Source: an uncultured Bacteroides sp.
GTDB lineage: Bacteria; Bacteroidota; Bacteroidia; Bacteroidales; Bacteroidaceae
Direction: 5' to 3'
Length of the DNA stretch: 16,729 nt
Assembly (NCBI GenBank): GCA_900557355.1
Contig: USSR01000069.1
Location: 1-16,729, forward strand
The position numbers were made by a program, and so were the translations under genes. This document shows, piece after piece, positions 15,045-16,729 of this stretch. The notes under the pieces were generated by a model. The model ran no database searches. It was not told where the DNA came from and saw only the letters and a program-made list of their open reading frames with translations. Within the stretch, counting starts at the first letter, position 1. Every line of letters begins with the position of its first letter.

Positions 15045-16154
15045 ATGAGTAAAAATACACAACCATTCGTTCTATATGACAACCAAATCTTTGACCTTCA
15101 ACGATTTGGAGGCATATCACGTTATTTTTGCGAAATATTACGAAGATTAAGTATTGAAAAAGATATTGCGGTTCGATATTCCATCAACTATTACTTAACA
15201 ACTTATAAACTAGGAAAACATCGTATTCCACTTCCCAGGTTTATCTTCAAGCATTACCGAAACTTATTCCACAATAAGAACAAAGAATTAAGCGAAAAAC
15301 TTTTACAGGAAAATAATAACTACCTTTTCCATCCAACTTACTATGACCCATATTTCCTAAAATATATCGGAAAGAACCCTTATATCATTACCGTACATGA
15401 CATGATCCATGAGAAATTCCCTTCATCTTTCTACAATGTTTCTGAAATCATTGCACAAAAAAAAGAAGTAATCACCCACGCAAGTCGTATCATAGCTATA
15501 AGTGAAAATACAAAGAAAGACATCATCGATCTATTACATATTGCTCCTGAAAAAATAGATGTAATCTATCATAGCACTAGCATGAAACCTTCCACCGGGA
15601 AACAATGTTTAGAATTGCCTAACACTTTCCTACTTTTTGTTGGAGATCGAACCCCCTACAAGAACTTCAATCGTTTAGTCAAAGCCTTTGCTGAATTAAG
15701 CGCTAAAGATAAAAATTTATTTTTAGTATGCACAGGTCTGCCATTCAAACAATCAGAGAAAGCATTTCTTGACAAACTTAATATTTCAAACAAAGTAATA
15801 CAAATTAAAGCTACTGACAAGATCCTTTCCGAGTTATACAGTCGAGCAAGACTTTTTGTATTTCCTTCATTATATGAAGGATTTGGCATACCTATTTTAG
15901 AAGCATATGCCTGCCATTGCCCCGTTGCCCTAAGTAATTCAAGTTGCTTTCCCGAAATAGCAGGAAATGCAGGAGCCTATTTTGATCCTTATTCTGAAAC
16001 ATCCATACTTGAAAGCATCAAAGATATCATATATAATGATAAAAAACGCACAGAACTCATTATGAAAGGTACAGAACGCCTTAAACTCTATTCATGGGAA
16101 AAAGCAACAATACTAACCCAAAAGACATATCTAAAGGCATTGAATACAAAATAA
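15045..16154 (+). CDS. GT4 family glycosyltransferase
   Basis: GT-B glycosyltransferase of 369 residues. The N-terminal domain starts VLYDNQIFDLQRFGGISRYF, with the Gly-Gly-Ile-Ser-Arg loop that commonly contacts the donor or acceptor. ITVHDMIHEKFP (115-126) and IAISENTKKDI (150-160) follow. The C-terminal donor domain has FVGDRTPYKNF and the EX7E pair Glu278/Glu286 in YEGFGIPILEAY. The architecture is that of mannosyltransferase-like enzymes of polysaccharide loci, though the donor is not certain. It starts 64 bp after the fusion gene with no clear promoter or terminator between, so cotranscription is likely. It ends with SWEKATILTQKTYLKAL, the usual final helix of GT4 enzymes. Confidence 0.88.
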   Translation: MSKNTQPFVLYDNQIFDLQRFGGISRYFCEILRRLSIEKDIAVRYSINYYLTTYKLGKHRIPLPRFIFKHYRNLFHNKNKELSEKLLQENNNYLFHPTYYDPYFLKYIGKNPYIITVHDMIHEKFPSSFYNVSEIIAQKKEVITHASRIIAISENTKKDIIDLLHIAPEKIDVIYHSTSMKPSTGKQCLELPNTFLLFVGDRTPYKNFNRLVKAFAELSAKDKNLFLVCTGLPFKQSEKAFLDKLNISNKVIQIKATDKILSELYSRARLFVFPSLYEGFGIPILEAYACHCPVALSNSSCFPEIAGNAGAYFDPYSETSILESIKDIIYNDKKRTELIMKGTERLKLYSWEKATILTQKTYLKALNTK

Positions 16155-16176
16155 ACCCTAGAACAACATAAAAAAA

Positions 16177-16729
16177 ATGGAGCAAGTAACTTTAAGTATC
16201 ATTACCGTCAATTACAACAACAATATAGGCCTAATTCAAACATTGGAAAGCCTCAAAAATCAAACATTTAGTTCTTATGAACACATCATCATAGATGCTG
16301 CCTCAACAGATGGCAGCAAAGAGACCATCACAAAGTATGAAAAAGAAACCTCTCATCTCACTTATTGGAGTTCGGAACCTGACAGAGGTATCTATGACGG
16401 GATGAATAAAGGCTTAAAACATGCCAATGGAGAGTACTTATATTTTTTAAATTCAGGTGACTGTTTAATTGAAAATATTCTTCAAAAAATTCCATTTGAT
16501 GGAACGGAATATATTTATGGAGATATAGAAATGGTTGGCAAAAGAAAAAGAAAGATAGGAAAATCACCAGATAAGGCCGACATAATGTTTTTCCTAACAA
16601 GCTCCTTACACCATCAAGCTTGCTTCATACACCGCGAGCTATTTAATAATGAAAAATATGATATAAATTATAGAATCATGGCTGACTGGATACATAGTGT
16701 GCGATCCATTATCTTTAATGAATGCAGAA
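16177..16729 (+). CDS. GT2 family glycosyltransferase, cut by window end
   Basis: An open frame runs from the ATG at 16177 to the window edge, giving 184 complete codons without a stop. The protein begins MEQVTLSIITVNYNN and has the GT2 nucleotide-binding block HIIIDAASTDGS. DRGIYDGMNKGL and YFLNSGD follow; the last is the metal-binding region with SGD in place of the SDD seen in the fusion protein. HHQACFIHRELF is a conserved block of this GT2 subgroup and is also present in the GT2 half of the fusion (HYCHQTMLVKTEVL). It lies 22 bp after the GT4 gene, so it should be the third gene of the rightward operon. The C-terminal part is outside the window. Confidence 0.88.
   Translation, partial: MEQVTLSIITVNYNNNIGLIQTLESLKNQTFSSYEHIIIDAASTDGSKETITKYEKETSHLTYWSSEPDRGIYDGMNKGLKHANGEYLYFLNSGDCLIENILQKIPFDGTEYIYGDIEMVGKRKRKIGKSPDKADIMFFLTSSLHHQACFIHRELFNNEKYDINYRIMADWIHSVRSIIFNECR

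Noticed and set aside
16465..16473. SGD instead of SDD in the metal site of the partial GT2, considered as an inactivating change
   Set aside because: The final Asp is kept, and the other GT2 motifs are intact. Variation at the middle position is tolerated in this family.
1..16729. CRISPR arrays, tRNA or rRNA genes, transposases
   Set aside because: No regularly spaced repeats, tRNA-like cloverleaf sequence, rRNA segments or transposase motifs were seen on either strand.

Overview
The window looks like Bacteroidales chromosome, probably Bacteroides, Phocaeicola or Parabacteroides. The base composition is AT-rich. Several promoters fit the Bacteroidetes form (TTTG, about 19-22 bp, TAnnTTTG). 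There are lipoproteins with an acidic stretch after the lipobox cysteine, DUF4143-type AAA ATPases, and a polysaccharide glycosyltransferase cluster. Species cannot be assigned from the sequence alone.

Region A (1-2801) holds two AAA/DUF4143 ATPase genes, both on the minus strand. The copy at 125-1324 is intact. The copy at 1747-2699 is a pseudogene with an in-frame stop, a one-base frameshift and a lost C-terminus. A perfect 34-bp inverted repeat (3-36 and 2738-2771) brackets the pair. The right copy lies inside a 76-bp palindrome with a 21-bp perfect stem. A second, unrelated pair of palindromes covers the promoter of the intact ATPase.

Region B (3154-7089) holds two paralogous, probably surface-exposed lipoproteins on the minus strand. 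They resemble DUF5722-type TIM-barrel proteins and carry a His-Asn-Glu and a Leu-Ser-Glu motif, as in clan GH-A glycosidases. They sit next to a sugar-assembly cluster, and no SusC/SusD pair is in view.

Region C (7389-12337, minus strand) is a sugar-nucleotide and glycosyltransferase operon. In transcription order it encodes two FdtA/QdtA-type cupin ketoisomerases (overlapping by 14 nt), a DegT/DnrJ/EryC1 aminotransferase, an EDD-type glycosyltransferase, a GT8-like glycosyltransferase, and a rhamnosyltransferase-like GT2. The cupins and aminotransferase predict a dTDP-3-amino-3,6-dideoxyhexose. The last three genes would add sugars to a surface glycan.

Region D (12755 to the window edge, plus strand) diverges from region C across a 417-bp promoter region. 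It encodes a GT4-GT2 fusion protein with a duplicated hydrophobic C-terminal motif, a second GT4, and a GT2 cut by the window end. Regions C and D together look like part of an exopolysaccharide, capsule or O-antigen-like locus. Flippase, polymerase, chain-length and priming genes are not in the window.
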